Assembly (NCBI RefSeq): GCF_028707975.1
Contig: NZ_JAQVZX010000002.1
Location: 1 to 64,000 of the forward strand
Direction of reading: 5' to 3'
Source of the DNA: Syntrophomonas sp.
Lineage (GTDB): Bacteria; Bacillota; Syntrophomonadia; Syntrophomonadales; Syntrophomonadaceae
DNA: 64,000 bases
The notes below the pieces were generated by a model. The model was not told where the DNA came from and ran no database searches. It saw only the letters and a program-made list of their open reading frames with translations. The stretch's first letter is position 1. Each line of letters begins with the position of its first letter. The translations under genes and the position numbers were made by a program. This document shows, piece after piece, positions 1 to 10,660 of this stretch.

Positions 1-126
1 CGCTTAGTTATGCAGGATAAACCATGCAAGGCATGCGCCAAGTTTACTTTAGCCGAACCGCCGCTTGCGGAACCGCATGAGCGGTGGTGTGAGAGGACGG
101 GGGTTAGTCACCCCCTCCTACTCGAT
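1..126 (+). mobile_element. 3' end of a group II intron (domains V and VI)
   Basis: The first 126 bases look like the 3' terminus of a bacterial group II intron, cut by the window edge. Domain V is visible as a hairpin at about 58-87: CCGCC pairs with GGTGG, GCTTGCG pairs with CGCA..AGC across a two-base TG bulge, and the loop is a GAAC-like tetraloop. Domain VI follows as GGGGG/CCCCC at 99-115, then TCCTACTCGAT. This string closely matches the 3' ends of many bacterial group II introns as I recall them. The intron-encoded reverse transcriptase, if present, lies left of the window. The exact splice point near 126 is an estimate. Confidence 0.8.
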
Positions 127-214
127 TATCGCAGGGACGGTTCTGTTGATATATGATCAGCTTTTGCAGGGAAAAACCGGCTTAATGAAGAAAAGTACTG
201 CAGGAGGTGTAAAC

Positions 215-535
215 TTGAAGGGAAAGGTTAAAGAACTGGATATTGCCCAGAATTTAAAAACTATCGAATGGCTCAAGGCAGAACTGGTGGATTCGATGGC
301 AGCACTCTTCAAAGCTCTACTGCAGAAGGGAAATGATGCTATTCAGGATGCGGCCAGCACCATTATTATTATTACCTATTTGCTGACACGGCGGGTAGGA
401 GTGACTTACTCCGTTTTGGATCAAGCCATTAAAGACAAATTAAGCACCAGCATAAAGGAGTCAGAGGAAACAGGTAGTTGGTCGGGTGATCTTTCCGAAT
501 TATTTAAGTACCTTGAGAGCAAGAAGAGGTGGTAA
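215..535 (+). CDS. MazG-like family protein
   Basis: Small all-alpha protein of 106 residues, matching the MazG-like family that sits just upstream of the DUF2232 gene in many Clostridia. MazG-type folds hydrolyse nucleoside triphosphates, but this short family is uncharacterised. I chose the TTG at 215 because AGGAGGT ends seven bases upstream. The longer ORF from 65 runs through the group II intron and cannot be real. A hydrophobic stretch (IIIITYLL) lies mid-protein. The stop falls a few bases before the next start, so it is probably co-transcribed with the following genes. The intron lies about 90 bp upstream and may separate the gene from its original promoter. Confidence 0.75.
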   Translation: MKGKVKELDIAQNLKTIEWLKAELVDSMAALFKALLQKGNDAIQDAASTIIIITYLLTRRVGVTYSVLDQAIKDKLSTSIKESEETGSWSGDLSELFKYLESKKRW

Positions 536-539
536 TTTG

Positions 540-1505
540 TTGGCATTTATCAAGCTTTTCCTTATCAGTTCCCTGGCCCTGTGCTTGACCGCCCTGCTCC
601 CCTCCCTGACCTTTATTATAGCCATTGGCTGGGGTGCGCTGCTTATCAGGGGAAGTTTATCTCTCTCACAGCGCCAGATAGGCTTGATTTACCTGCTAAA
701 CTTCGCCCTGCTCTATGGGATTGCTGGAGCCAGTACCCTGTTTTTTCATGCCGCCTTTTTTGGCTTGCCCGCTCTGGTCATGAGCTGGATGTTAAATCGC
801 CATCAAGGCTATTATACCTCACAGAAATGGGGAGTAGGCGTTGCTATACTAGGGGTTTCATTGTTTTTAGCTGTACTTTATTTGAATAGCGGGCAGATTG
901 CTATGGAGCAAATGGAATCTCAGATAAACAATTATGTGCAGGATTCATTAAATGCCTATGAAGATTCTGGATTTATTAGGTTCTATGAAGCCCAAGGATT
1001 AAGTCGGGCGGAGCTCGAAAAGAGCTTTATGGCCATGACCCGGAGCATAGTCAGGCACTTGCCGGCTCTGTATTATGTTCAGGCTATTTTGGAAGTATTT
1101 TTCATGCTTCTTCTGGCCTCTTTCTTAAGCCGAAAAAGCCCGGATGAGCGTCTAAAAAGGAAAGCCTATACTGAGGAAATGATGCCCTGGCCATTGGTAT
1201 GGGTATTAATTGCGGGTTTGGCATTGTGGTTATGGGGCCGGGATGAGATGGGTTCCCTGTATTATACTGGCTCGAATATTATGGTTGTTATGGCACCGGT
1301 CGCAGTTTATTATGGCCTGGCCGTACTAATGTTTGAACTTAAACGACTTCCTTCTAAAAGCAAAAGCAAGCTATTTGCCACATTGCTTATCATTTTGACT
1401 CTGTTTTTTCCGTTATCAGCCATAATATTCTTAAGCCTGATGGGACTGTTCGACTCCTTGCTTAATTTTAGAAAAATAGCTTTGGAACGGGAGGTTGAAA
1501 AATGA
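540..1505 (+). CDS. DUF2232 (YybS-like) multi-pass membrane protein
   Basis: Integral membrane protein of about 321 residues with roughly seven to eight hydrophobic segments and a basic C-terminus. It matches the YybS/DUF2232 family in both sequence character and position directly before rplI, as in Bacillus and Clostridia. Function is unknown; the fold resembles small-molecule (ECF S-component-like) carriers, which is inference. Two TTG codons (537 and 540) follow the Shine-Dalgarno AGAGGTGG; 540 has the better spacing. The track start at 486 lies inside the upstream gene and is rejected. The end overlaps the rplI start by four bases (ATGA), indicating translational coupling. Confidence 0.75.
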   Translation: MAFIKLFLISSLALCLTALLPSLTFIIAIGWGALLIRGSLSLSQRQIGLIYLLNFALLYGIAGASTLFFHAAFFGLPALVMSWMLNRHQGYYTSQKWGVGVAILGVSLFLAVLYLNSGQIAMEQMESQINNYVQDSLNAYEDSGFIRFYEAQGLSRAELEKSFMAMTRSIVRHLPALYYVQAILEVFFMLLLASFLSRKSPDERLKRKAYTEEMMPWPLVWVLIAGLALWLWGRDEMGSLYYTGSNIMVVMAPVAVYYGLAVLMFELKRLPSKSKSKLFATLLIILTLFFPLSAIIFLSLMGLFDSLLNFRKIALEREVEK

Positions 1506-1948
1506 AAGTGATATTAAAGCAGGATGTAAAAAACTTGGGAAAAGCTGGGGAAATTAAAGAGGTATCCGATGGTTATGCCAGGAACTTTCTGATTCCCCGG
1601 GGTTTTGTGGAGGAAGCTACCAAAGACAAGGTCAAGGAAAACGAAGAAAAAAGGTTAAAGTTGCAACGAAAAATGGATAAGGAATTAAGCGATGCCGAAA
1701 AAATCAAAGATAAGCTACAGGGCAAATCCATAACGGTTAAAGCCCGTGCTGGCGGTGTTGACCGCTTGTTTGGAGCGGTAACTTCGCGGGAAATTTCCGA
1801 GGTTTTACAGCAGGAATTAGGGGTAGCCATCGATAAAAAGAAAATTGAACTGCCCAATCCCATAAAGCAACTGGGAGAATACAAGGTCAAAGTAAAAGTC
1901 TACCCCTCCATGCAAGCGGAAATAAAGGTGATAGTTGCCGCAGAATGA
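1502..1948 (+). CDS. rplI: 50S ribosomal protein L9
   Basis: Ribosomal protein L9, 148 residues, the usual family length. The N-terminal domain starts [17 protein letters not shown] and carries the conserved NFLIPRG segment that contacts 23S rRNA. A long charged connecting helix (residues ~40-75) leads to the C-terminal domain. The start overlaps the DUF2232 stop, and a Shine-Dalgarno (GGGAGG) lies upstream. It belongs to an operon with the following Lon-type protease, a common clostridial arrangement. Nothing is odd about it. Confidence 0.97.
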   Translation: MKVILKQDVKNLGKAGEIKEVSDGYARNFLIPRGFVEEATKDKVKENEEKRLKLQRKMDKELSDAEKIKDKLQGKSITVKARAGGVDRLFGAVTSREISEVLQQELGVAIDKKKIELPNPIKQLGEYKVKVKVYPSMQAEIKVIVAAE

Positions 1949-1964
1949 TGCTAGGAGGATAAAA

Positions 1965-3929
1965 GTGAAGCAGTATTCGGTCACAACTGAGATTAACCAG
2001 GAGTCGGAGCAAAGCCGCGAAATACAATTACACTGGAAAATTGAATGCTTGTACAAAACCCTGGGGAACATCTACGGGACCCAGGGGCTTGTACTGAGGG
2101 CCAGCAAACTGGATGCTATCGATCTGATGGGTTCGCCAGATTTGGAGGAAAGAATAGTAGCCCTCCAAAGGATTCTGCAAGAAGACCCGACCATAAATGA
2201 AATAGAGCCGCCGGGCAATCTGGGACTGGCTCTGGATCGTTTGGAAGAAAGGGTGGCGGAAATTTTCGCCAGAAAGAGCATTGAAGATAAAATTCAACAA
2301 CGCATTCAGGAAAAGATGGATGAAAAATACAGCGAATATATCCGGGATTTGAAATTAGAGGTTTTAAAGGAGCAAAACAGCAGTCCGGAGAACGCCCAGA
2401 CTCTAAAAAAACTGGGCAGGCTGGAGAAAATGGAGCATAGCAATCTCAGTTGCTCAGCTCTGGATATTCTCCGACCATCCTGCCGGGAGGATATAATTGG
2501 GCAGGGGAAAGCCCTTAGTTCGATAATATCCAAGCTTAACAATCCCTATCCCCAACATATTCTGCTCTACGGCCCTCCCGGGGTGGGCAAAACCAGCTGT
2601 GCCCGCCTGGCCCTGGAAATGGTCAAAGGCCAGAAAGGGAACCCGTTTAAAGAAGATGCTCCGTTTATTGAAGTTGACGGAACTACCTTGCGTTGGGATC
2701 CGCGTGAATCCACCAATCCGCTTCTGGGCTCGGTACACGATCCCATATACCAGGGAGCCAAAAAAGAACTGGCGGAAGAAGGCATTCCGGAACCCAAGCT
2801 GGGTCTGGTATCTGATGCCCATGGCGGTATTCTCTTTATTGATGAATTGGGGGAAATGGATCCATTGCTGCAAAACAAACTATTGAAAGTCCTGGAAGAT
2901 AAGCGGGTATTTTTTGAATCCTCCTATTATGACCCCCATAATGAGAGGATTCCCCAGTACATAAAACAGCTTTTTGAAAAAGGGGTGCCAGCAGATTTCA
3001 TATTGATAGGAGCTACCACGAAAAGCAAGGAAGAAATCAACCCGGCTTTCAGATCCCGTTGTATGGAAGTTTTTTTTGAACCGCTTAGAGCCGATCATAT
3101 CCGACAGATGGTAGTAAAATCAGCGCAAAAGCTTAAAATAAGCATTGAAGCCGGGGTTGCCGATATTACCGCTGATTATACCAGTGAGGGGCGCGGGGCC
3201 AATAAGATTCTGGTTGATGCCTATGCTCTGGCAGTAAACGAAGGCAGCGAAGAGGAAACCCCGCTGGAAGTGCAGTGCCAGCATGTATACCAGGCCATTC
3301 GCAACAGCCGCATCACTCCCAGGATACTAAGCCGGGCCTCTGACCGCAGCGAAGTTGGCAAGATTTTTGGTGTAGGGGTTTCCGGCTACCAGGCCAGCTT
3401 GATAGAATTGGAGGCCATAGCCTTCCCGGCTGAAGAGCGTGGGAAAGGGAATATTCGTTTCAATGACACCGCCGGTTCCATGGCCCGGGATTCCCTTTTT
3501 AATGCCACCTCTTTGTTTAGAAAAGAAACCGGGGAAAACCTGAAGAATTATGACCTGCATATAAACATAGTGGGTGGAGGCAATGTGGACGGACCGTCAG
3601 CCGGAGCCGCCATCTACCTGGCCATATTGAGTGCGATAAAGGGAAGGGCTCTGCGCCAGGATGTAGCCATTACTGGTGAAGTATCCATACAGGGCCGCGT
3701 CAAAGCTGTGGGAGGGATTTATGAAAAAATCTCCGGTGCCCGCCAGGCGGGGATAAAAAAACTGCTCATTCCCCGGGAAAACCTGAAGGATGTTCCCGAA
3801 GACATAAAGGGCTTGAAGATTATTGCCATTAGTTACATAAAGGAAGCATACTCCCATGTTTTTAGCCCAAGCAATGAAGAATCCGGCGGCGAATTGCCCC
3901 TATATAAGCTTATGGGTATGGTGGATTAA
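1965..3929 (+). CDS. lonC: ATP-dependent Lon-family protease (LonC type)
   Basis: AAA+ protease of about 654 residues. It lacks the large N-terminal substrate domain of LonA and starts with a helical segment. Walker A is GPPGVGKTS (~residues 202-210), Walker B is ILFIDEL (~288). The C-terminal Lon protease domain has the Ser-Lys dyad: Ser545 in DGPSAGAA and Lys580 in GRVKAVGG. Architecture and location between rplI and purA fit the clostridial LonC proteins, which are often linked to sporulation; that role is family knowledge, not visible here. GTG at 1965 is preceded by AGGAGGAT; the track start at 1935 lies inside rplI. It should degrade misfolded or regulatory proteins in the cytosol. Confidence 0.9.
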   Translation: MKQYSVTTEINQESEQSREIQLHWKIECLYKTLGNIYGTQGLVLRASKLDAIDLMGSPDLEERIVALQRILQEDPTINEIEPPGNLGLALDRLEERVAEIFARKSIEDKIQQRIQEKMDEKYSEYIRDLKLEVLKEQNSSPENAQTLKKLGRLEKMEHSNLSCSALDILRPSCREDIIGQGKALSSIISKLNNPYPQHILLYGPPGVGKTSCARLALEMVKGQKGNPFKEDAPFIEVDGTTLRWDPRESTNPLLGSVHDPIYQGAKKELAEEGIPEPKLGLVSDAHGGILFIDELGEMDPLLQNKLLKVLEDKRVFFESSYYDPHNERIPQYIKQLFEKGVPADFILIGATTKSKEEINPAFRSRCMEVFFEPLRADHIRQMVVKSAQKLKISIEAGVADITADYTSEGRGANKILVDAYALAVNEGSEEETPLEVQCQHVYQAIRNSRITPRILSRASDRSEVGKIFGVGVSGYQASLIELEAIAFPAEERGKGNIRFNDTAGSMARDSLFNATSLFRKETGENLKNYDLHINIVGGGNVDGPSAGAAIYLAILSAIKGRALRQDVAITGEVSIQGRVKAVGGIYEKISGARQAGIKKLLIPRENLKDVPEDIKGLKIIAISYIKEAYSHVFSPSNEESGGELPLYKLMGMVD

Positions 3930-3980
3930 CTCCCCCTTTTTTTGGGCCGAAGGTACCGTCTTATGGGGAGATGCCTTAAG

Positions 3981-4009
3981 TTGACACACCCTGGTGCTTC
4001 TGCTAATAT
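3981..4009 (+). promoter_or_regulatory. sigma-A type promoter of purA
   Basis: TTGACA (3981-3986) and TAATAT (4004-4009) are separated by exactly 17 bases, a near-consensus vegetative promoter. It lies about 50 bases upstream of purA, so purA starts its own transcript rather than depending on the rplI-lonC unit. Confidence 0.8.
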
Positions 4010-4012
4010 TAG

Positions 4013-5341
<1,329 letters not shown>

Positions 5342-5370
5342 TTGAACTGCTAAGAAAAAAATGATAAAAT
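5342..5370 (+). promoter_or_regulatory. promoter of tRNA-Val
   Basis: TTGAAC (5342-5347), a 17-base spacer and TAAAAT (5365-5370) lie 12 bases before the mature tRNA 5' end. The -35 box overlaps the purA stop codon. Confidence 0.7.
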
Positions 5371-5382
5371 TCATCACATAAA

Positions 5383-5457
5383 GGGCGCGTAACTCAGCGG
5401 GAGAGTGCTACCTTCACACGGTAGAAGTCGTGGGTTCGAAACCCTCCGCGCCCACCA
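5383..5457 (+). tRNA. tRNA-Val (CAC anticodon)
   Basis: A 75-nt cloverleaf. The acceptor stem GGGCGCG pairs with CGCGCCC. The anticodon stem CTACC/GGTAG encloses the loop TTCACAC, giving anticodon CAC (codon GUG). The T-arm contains GTTCGAAAC, and the 3' CCA is encoded. It stands alone with its own promoter and a downstream terminator hairpin. Confidence 0.95.
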
Positions 5458-5473
5458 TAAGAAGTAAAGTAAT

Positions 5474-5508
5474 AGCGGGGGTTGCAGGCCCCCGCTAGTT
5501 TTATATTT
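5474..5508 (+). terminator. Rho-independent terminator after tRNA-Val
   Basis: AGCGGGGG (5474-5481) and CCCCCGCT (5489-5496) form a perfect 8-bp stem with a 7-base loop, followed by a T-rich tract (AGTTTTATATTTT). Confidence 0.8.
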
Positions 5509-5525
5509 TAAGTGGATTTTGCCAT

Positions 5526-5557
5526 TTGCCCACAAAATTGCCCACAAGTTAGAACCA
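5526..5557 (+). repeat. left copy of 32-bp direct repeat flanking the fic gene
   Basis: TTGCCCACAAAATTGCCCAC followed by AAGTTAGAACCA. It differs at two positions from the copy at 6863-6894 on the other side of fic. The unit itself contains two tandem TTGCCnACAA motifs. The pair brackets an AT-rich segment beside a tRNA and could mark a past insertion. Confidence 0.8.
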
Positions 5558-5736
5558 CTTTGTTATCATCTCATAAATAATTTATAAAATTCCGATTATA
5601 ACGATTTGTAAATAGGTTTATTTGCATCAATGAATATAAAGATTGCGTTGTTTTCAAAATAGGCTTAAAATGAAAATAAAGAACTTCAAACTCTTTTTTA
5701 TTAGTTTTCATGCAAATAAGAGAGGGGTAAATTAAA

Positions 5737-6855
5737 ATGCGGGCTGGAACATATATTCGTCAGATAGAGAGTTACAAAGCTTTTATTCCCAATAGGTTAC
5801 CACCAGACCCTATAAACATAGACTGGGAAATACAGGAATTATTGTCTAAAGCAGATCGAGCCTTAGGTAGACTGGATGGTATTACAGAAATTTTACCAAA
5901 TCCCGATTTATTTGTAACAATGTATATAAGACAGGAAGCTGTATTATCAAGTCAGATAGAGGGTACACAAGCATCTTTAGTAGATGTACTTGAATATGAA
6001 AGTAAAAATCAAAGGGGCCAAATTAAAGACGTTTCTGAAGTATTAAACTATATTAATGCTATTAATTATGGTCTAGAGCGATTACAAGTTTTGCCCCTAT
6101 CATTAAGACTAATGAAAGAGATTCATGCTAGATTACTCGATAATACCCGCGGTTCGAATAAGAATCCGGGTGAATTTAGAACTAGCCAAAATTGGATAGG
6201 TGAGCCTGGATGTATGCTTAAAGATGCTATTTTTGTTCCACCACCGGTAAATGATATGAATAAGGCAATGGGCGATCTCGAATTGTTTTTACATAATAAT
6301 GAGCTAAAAATGCCTTTATTAATTAAAGTAGGACTGGCACATGCTCAATTTGAGACTATACACCCTTTTCTGGATGGAAATGGTCGTATGGGACGGTTAT
6401 TAATCACGTTTTTGTTATGTAGTATGGGTGTATTAAAGCGACCTTTATTATATCTATCTTATTACTTTAAGAAACATCGTAAATACTATTATGAACGCTT
6501 ACAATCTATAAGAGACAATGATTCATGGGAAGAATGGCTGAAGTTCTTCTTGACCGGTGTTCATGAAGTTTCTCAGGAAGCAACCGACAAAGCTAGGCTA
6601 ATAATTCGTATGAGAGAGGACCACAGAGCTAAAGTCAACGGGTTAGGTACATACTCTTTGCCACTATTAGAATACCTTTACGAGAACCCTATAATTACTG
6701 TCAATAATATCAAAGATGAGTTTAATATCAATTACTCAACAGCAAATCGTTTGACCAACTCTTTTGAACAAGTAGGGATATTAGTTAATATAAGCGGGAC
6801 ATCTAGAAATCGTCAATATGCTTATAAAGACTATCTTGATCTGTTTAAAGATTAA
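5737..6855 (+). CDS. Fic-domain protein (AMPylator-type) with C-terminal winged helix
   Basis: Fic family protein of 372 residues, predicted to transfer AMP (or another nucleotide moiety) to target proteins. The catalytic loop HPFLDGNGRMGR is at about residue 208, with all canonical residues. An inhibitory helix motif of the [ST]xxxE[GN] type (SSQIEG) is at about residues 72-77, so this is an N-terminally self-inhibited class II Fic. An N-terminal Fic_N-like segment precedes it and a helix-turn-helix segment (~315-360) closes the protein. GAGAGGGG precedes the ATG. The gene and its flanks are clearly more AT-rich than their neighbours and sit between 32-bp repeats next to tRNA-Val, so acquisition by transfer is likely. 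The target is unknown. Confidence 0.9.
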   Translation: MRAGTYIRQIESYKAFIPNRLPPDPINIDWEIQELLSKADRALGRLDGITEILPNPDLFVTMYIRQEAVLSSQIEGTQASLVDVLEYESKNQRGQIKDVSEVLNYINAINYGLERLQVLPLSLRLMKEIHARLLDNTRGSNKNPGEFRTSQNWIGEPGCMLKDAIFVPPPVNDMNKAMGDLELFLHNNELKMPLLIKVGLAHAQFETIHPFLDGNGRMGRLLITFLLCSMGVLKRPLLYLSYYFKKHRKYYYERLQSIRDNDSWEEWLKFFLTGVHEVSQEATDKARLIIRMREDHRAKVNGLGTYSLPLLEYLYENPIITVNNIKDEFNINYSTANRLTNSFEQVGILVNISGTSRNRQYAYKDYLDLFKD

Positions 6856-6862
6856 TAAAAAG

Positions 6863-6894
6863 TTGCCAACAAAATTGCCAACAAGTTAGAACCA
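6863..6894 (+). repeat. right copy of 32-bp direct repeat flanking the fic gene
   Basis: TTGCCAACAAAATTGCCAAC followed by AAGTTAGAACCA, starting eight bases after the fic stop codon. It matches 5526-5557 at 30 of 32 positions. Confidence 0.8.
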
Positions 6895-6941
6895 AAGGGT
6901 GTTTCTTATTTGTTTAAACATTATTTATGGGTCTATACCCG

Positions 6942-9900
6942 TTATTCGTCTGACATGGTAGCCTTCATTTGCTCATTTAAAAAACTCTTTATTTCCTCAA
7001 AGACTGCAGTTATATTTTCTAAGGTATCGGGGGTATGGCCGCTATCAGGTAGATAGAGTACCTGGGGCGTATTCCCTGCTTCTGTGAGCTCTTTGATGGC
7101 CCTTATATTTTGACTGGGATATACGGCATCATCTTGGCCGGCGTAGATAATTAAAATTGGGGATTTGAGTTTATCGGCGTAGCTTGACGGAGACAATACT
7201 TGGGCCAGCTCAGTACCAGGTTCAGGTGCAGAACATCTATGATAATCTGGAACAGGATCATCTTCTATTAATTCAAGCCCCAAATCCGTCCAGTCCCATA
7301 CGCCCATCAGAGAAATGACCGCTTTGTAGGCATCTGGATGAACTGCTGCTTGATAAAAGGAAATATATCCTCCGTAGGAGTGTCCCATAATTCCAATGCA
7401 TTCAGGATCTGCAATGCCGTTATTTATAGCCCAATTAACACTTTCGAAAACATCTTGTTGGGCTAGCAGCATATTTTGACTGGCTGAATCGGTGTATTCG
7501 TTACCATATCCGATGGAAAAGCGGAAATCAACAGACAATACCCCAATATCAAGGTTTGAAACCAACAAGGCATATTCGTTTGGGGTCCACACATATCTGG
7601 CTTGAGGTCCACCATGGACATTTACTATTAATGGTAGATTGCGCGGACTTTTGCCCAGTGGCAAGGTCAGATATCCAAATACGGTTTGACCATCACTTGC
7701 TTTGAAAGATACTGGATAGGTATGCCCAACATCCTTTACCGGTATATCCGATGACAAAAGAAGGGTATCCTTCCTGCTTTCAACATTATACAGCCTGTAA
7801 CTGCCATAATCGCGGTCATCCCGGTGCAGCAATACCAAATAGTCAAAGTCCGGACTAATGGCCACCGGGAACTGGTTTTCTCCCAAATCTGCCCGGACAT
7901 TATCCATGATGCTGGCCATTTCATCCCTTAAGCATACCAAGCGGGTTTTATCATCAATATATATAGCAGTTAAAAGTTCACCTGTTTCCGGATTTTTCAA
8001 GCTAACAACCGGAGTGCCCGCAAGTACCGAGATCAGTTCTACGGCTACATCAGCATGAGGATTATGGTAGATCAATTCTCTGCTCATGGTTTTTGGGTCA
8101 ACTTGATAAAGGCTGGCATAATTATCATAGAAATTGGTTTTCACAATCATTTTTGTATTATCTGCGGTAAAGCCGATAATTTCATAATCCCGGGTTAAAG
8201 ACAAGTCGAATTCTATCAAACGCTTCCATGGCTTTTCCGGGCTCTCCCGGTAAAGAATATATTTATCAGTAACATAATTTCTGCGTTTGGAAAGCTCAAT
8301 GGAAACAGCTCGTAAAACCTGGGAATTATCATAGATATTTATTGCGCTTTCGCCATCCTGGGCAGGGTACTCCTCTTTGGGAGAACCGTTACTCGGAACC
8401 TGATCAGACTTGCTTGCGTCTGATACAGTTATAGCTTTCAGCTCCCCTCTTTCTGTATACCATAGAACCTGACCGTCATCAGAAAATATAAATTCAGGAT
8501 AGGTATAAGTGGAGTTTGAAATATAGTAATTTATCAAGTTCAATTGTTCGGCGGGCTTTTCCGCCTCAAGTCTTTCATACCAGGCATTACGCGCGTTGAT
8601 CATCATCTGAAGAGCAGTATTTGCCGTGATTTTAATGTTTTCTTCCTGTATGGTTTTATCATTCTCAGAAATAATGCCATATTCTTTTGCCAGTTGTAGC
8701 AAATCAGCGTCTGGGGGGATGGGGACATAGGTCATTCGCAAAAGTGAATAAAGAATATCATCCCGATAAACTTCTCCTCTGGGTTCGTCTTTTATGAAGC
8801 CCTGTTTTTTGGCAATATAACCAGGGTCCTCTCCCTGCTCAAATGTAATATAAGGAATGGCCATCTTAAGAAAGCTTTCCATGTCTATAAATGAGTCTGG
8901 GGTTTGTTTATCACCCCCACCACTGCTTCCAGAGGCTGCGCCAGCAGCGGTTTGTTCTGCCTGGGCTAGGGCCTGGTCAAGCTTATAGGTCAGAAGGTCA
9001 CGGCCGGGGTCAGCCCCCTGTTCTTGGCTCCCACTGCCGGTTTGGCCTGCTTCCTGCTGGCTCTGCATCTCAGCGGCGCGTTCTCCTAACCAGCTGCGCT
9101 GCTGAGTCCAGCCGCGCGCTTCAGATGGGCTCATGAGGTGGGGAAGCGATGGCGGTCTGCTGTCACTACCACTCACGGAACTTTGTCCGGGGGATAGGTT
9201 TCGGGTCACACCGCCGCTGGTTAAGCTCGCTTCTCCCTGTAACAGGCTCATGCTGCCGCTGCTGCTGCTCGTATGATTGCTCCAGAAGCTACCATGGATA
9301 GCGGTTACTCCCCAGGGCATAGCTATTTTTATCTTGTCTTTTTTCTTATCGGCGGTTTTATACCAGGGCTGGGGGCTTGATTGAGCCGCCGCCAGCTTAG
9401 AGTGATTATCCCGACTGGCTATTTTGCTGAATTTATTATCGGCTATGCTTTCTTCGTCAATATCTTTGCTGCTGACGGTATACTTACTGGCCAGGGCGCC
9501 AAACACTTGGCCCCTAGTCAGTTCTATTTCCAGCTTGTCTACTGCCGTTCCAGGTTCTCCGCCTTTTACTATATAGGCTCGGCCGCTGGCAGTTTTAATT
9601 ATAAGCTGACTATTAGGTTTCAATAGTATACCGCTTCCGTCGGGATAGTTTATTTCGGCTTCTCCATCATTGGCGGTTATTAAGGTATCTCCTGCTCTTA
9701 CCGTAGTAGTTGTGTTTAGGGGTTGAGTTTTTTCACTGCCATCTCTTTTAAGCTTTACAGTTCCGGTTTTTATTATTAGTTGACCGGTGAGTTCCTGCCG
9801 GTTCAAGTCGGGGGCTTTGGTTAAGAGCAGGCTCAAGGACCGGGTCAGGTCTCCCCGGTTAAATGCCTGGTCGGGTTTAAAGGTATTGTTTTCGGTATCT

Positions 9901-10442
9901 ATCATGCCTGCCGCTATGGCAGTAGCTATAGCGGCTGCCGCCCAATGGTTGGGGTCTACATCCTGTAATTGGGGCAATTCGGCCTCGGTTAGGCTCTGCT
10001 CGCTTAAACGCAAAAGAAGGCTTATTCCCTGAGCCCTGGTCAGGATTTCATCGGGATGAAAGCTGCCATCCGGGAAACCAGCTATGTATTTTGCTGCTAC
10101 TGCGGAATTAATATAATTTGCTGCCCAGTGGGATGAGTCTATATCACTAAAGCTGCTGTTGCCAGGCTTAGCTTTTTGTCCTGACACCTTGCTTACTAAT
10201 ACTGCTGCTTGAGCTCGGGTTAAACCCTCACTTGGATGAAAACTGCCATCGGGGAATCCGCTGATAATGTCCCGTTTGGCCATATAGTTTATATATACAA
10301 GATTGGCATCACTACTGCTAACATCATAGAATGCTGTGACGATTGCCTCTTGCTGCGGAGCAGCTGTAGCAATTCCCGTTAGTATTAACAGGAGCAAGAA
10401 AGTAAAACTGTAGATAAAAATATTCTTCAATGATTTTGACAT
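6942..10442 (-). CDS. S-layer-anchored S9 (prolyl oligopeptidase-like) peptidase with FecR domain
   Basis: A very large exported protein of about 1166 residues. A signal peptide (IYSFTFLLLLILTGIATAA) is followed by three SLH domains (~25-200, each with a GFPDGSF- or TRAQ/NRGD-like core) that should bind secondary cell-wall polymer. A FecR-like domain (~215-300) and a low-complexity Ser/Gly/Gln linker follow. The C-terminal half is a beta-propeller plus alpha/beta hydrolase of the S9 type: nucleophile Ser1022 in GHSYGG, Asp in GQDDAVYP, His in DSGHTPD. I chose ATG 10442 because AAAGGA lies eight bases upstream; the track start adds 11 residues. No operon partner is seen. The substrate is presumably extracellular peptides. 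The FecR insertion between SLH and peptidase is unusual. Confidence 0.85.
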   Translation of the reverse strand: MSKSLKNIFIYSFTFLLLLILTGIATAAPQQEAIVTAFYDVSSSDANLVYINYMAKRDIISGFPDGSFHPSEGLTRAQAAVLVSKVSGQKAKPGNSSFSDIDSSHWAANYINSAVAAKYIAGFPDGSFHPDEILTRAQGISLLLRLSEQSLTEAELPQLQDVDPNHWAAAAIATAIAAGMIDTENNTFKPDQAFNRGDLTRSLSLLLTKAPDLNRQELTGQLIIKTGTVKLKRDGSEKTQPLNTTTTVRAGDTLITANDGEAEINYPDGSGILLKPNSQLIIKTASGRAYIVKGGEPGTAVDKLEIELTRGQVFGALASKYTVSSKDIDEESIADNKFSKIASRDNHSKLAAAQSSPQPWYKTADKKKDKIKIAMPWGVTAIHGSFWSNHTSSSSGSMSLLQGEASLTSGGVTRNLSPGQSSVSGSDSRPPSLPHLMSPSEARGWTQQRSWLGERAAEMQSQQEAGQTGSGSQEQGADPGRDLLTYKLDQALAQAEQTAAGAASGSSGGGDKQTPDSFIDMESFLKMAIPYITFEQGEDPGYIAKKQGFIKDEPRGEVYRDDILYSLLRMTYVPIPPDADLLQLAKEYGIISENDKTIQEENIKITANTALQMMINARNAWYERLEAEKPAEQLNLINYYISNSTYTYPEFIFSDDGQVLWYTERGELKAITVSDASKSDQVPSNGSPKEEYPAQDGESAINIYDNSQVLRAVSIELSKRRNYVTDKYILYRESPEKPWKRLIEFDLSLTRDYEIIGFTADNTKMIVKTNFYDNYASLYQVDPKTMSRELIYHNPHADVAVELISVLAGTPVVSLKNPETGELLTAIYIDDKTRLVCLRDEMASIMDNVRADLGENQFPVAISPDFDYLVLLHRDDRDYGSYRLYNVESRKDTLLLSSDIPVKDVGHTYPVSFKASDGQTVFGYLTLPLGKSPRNLPLIVNVHGGPQARYVWTPNEYALLVSNLDIGVLSVDFRFSIGYGNEYTDSASQNMLLAQQDVFESVNWAINNGIADPECIGIMGHSYGGYISFYQAAVHPDAYKAVISLMGVWDWTDLGLELIEDDPVPDYHRCSAPEPGTELAQVLSPSSYADKLKSPILIIYAGQDDAVYPSQNIRAIKELTEAGNTPQVLYLPDSGHTPDTLENITAVFEEIKSFLNEQMKATMSDE

Positions 10443-10660
10443 TATACATATCCTTTCTAAATGTGATATTTGCATCTATATCCGAACAATTCCTGTGATA
10501 AACCTTATTCTTTCCCTAAAGAGATAATCCTGCTACGAAGATTATAATTTTTTAGGATTAACAAACAACTCTACTTATGCTGCCGGGGATTGCTACAATC
10601 ATAAACCGAGGTTGATATCTATTATCTTATTCCCAGCCAATACTCAATCGAAAATAGTTT

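Noticed and set aside
65-214. N-terminal extension of the MazG-like ORF
   Set aside because: It runs through the group II intron; the TTG at 215 has a strong ribosome site.
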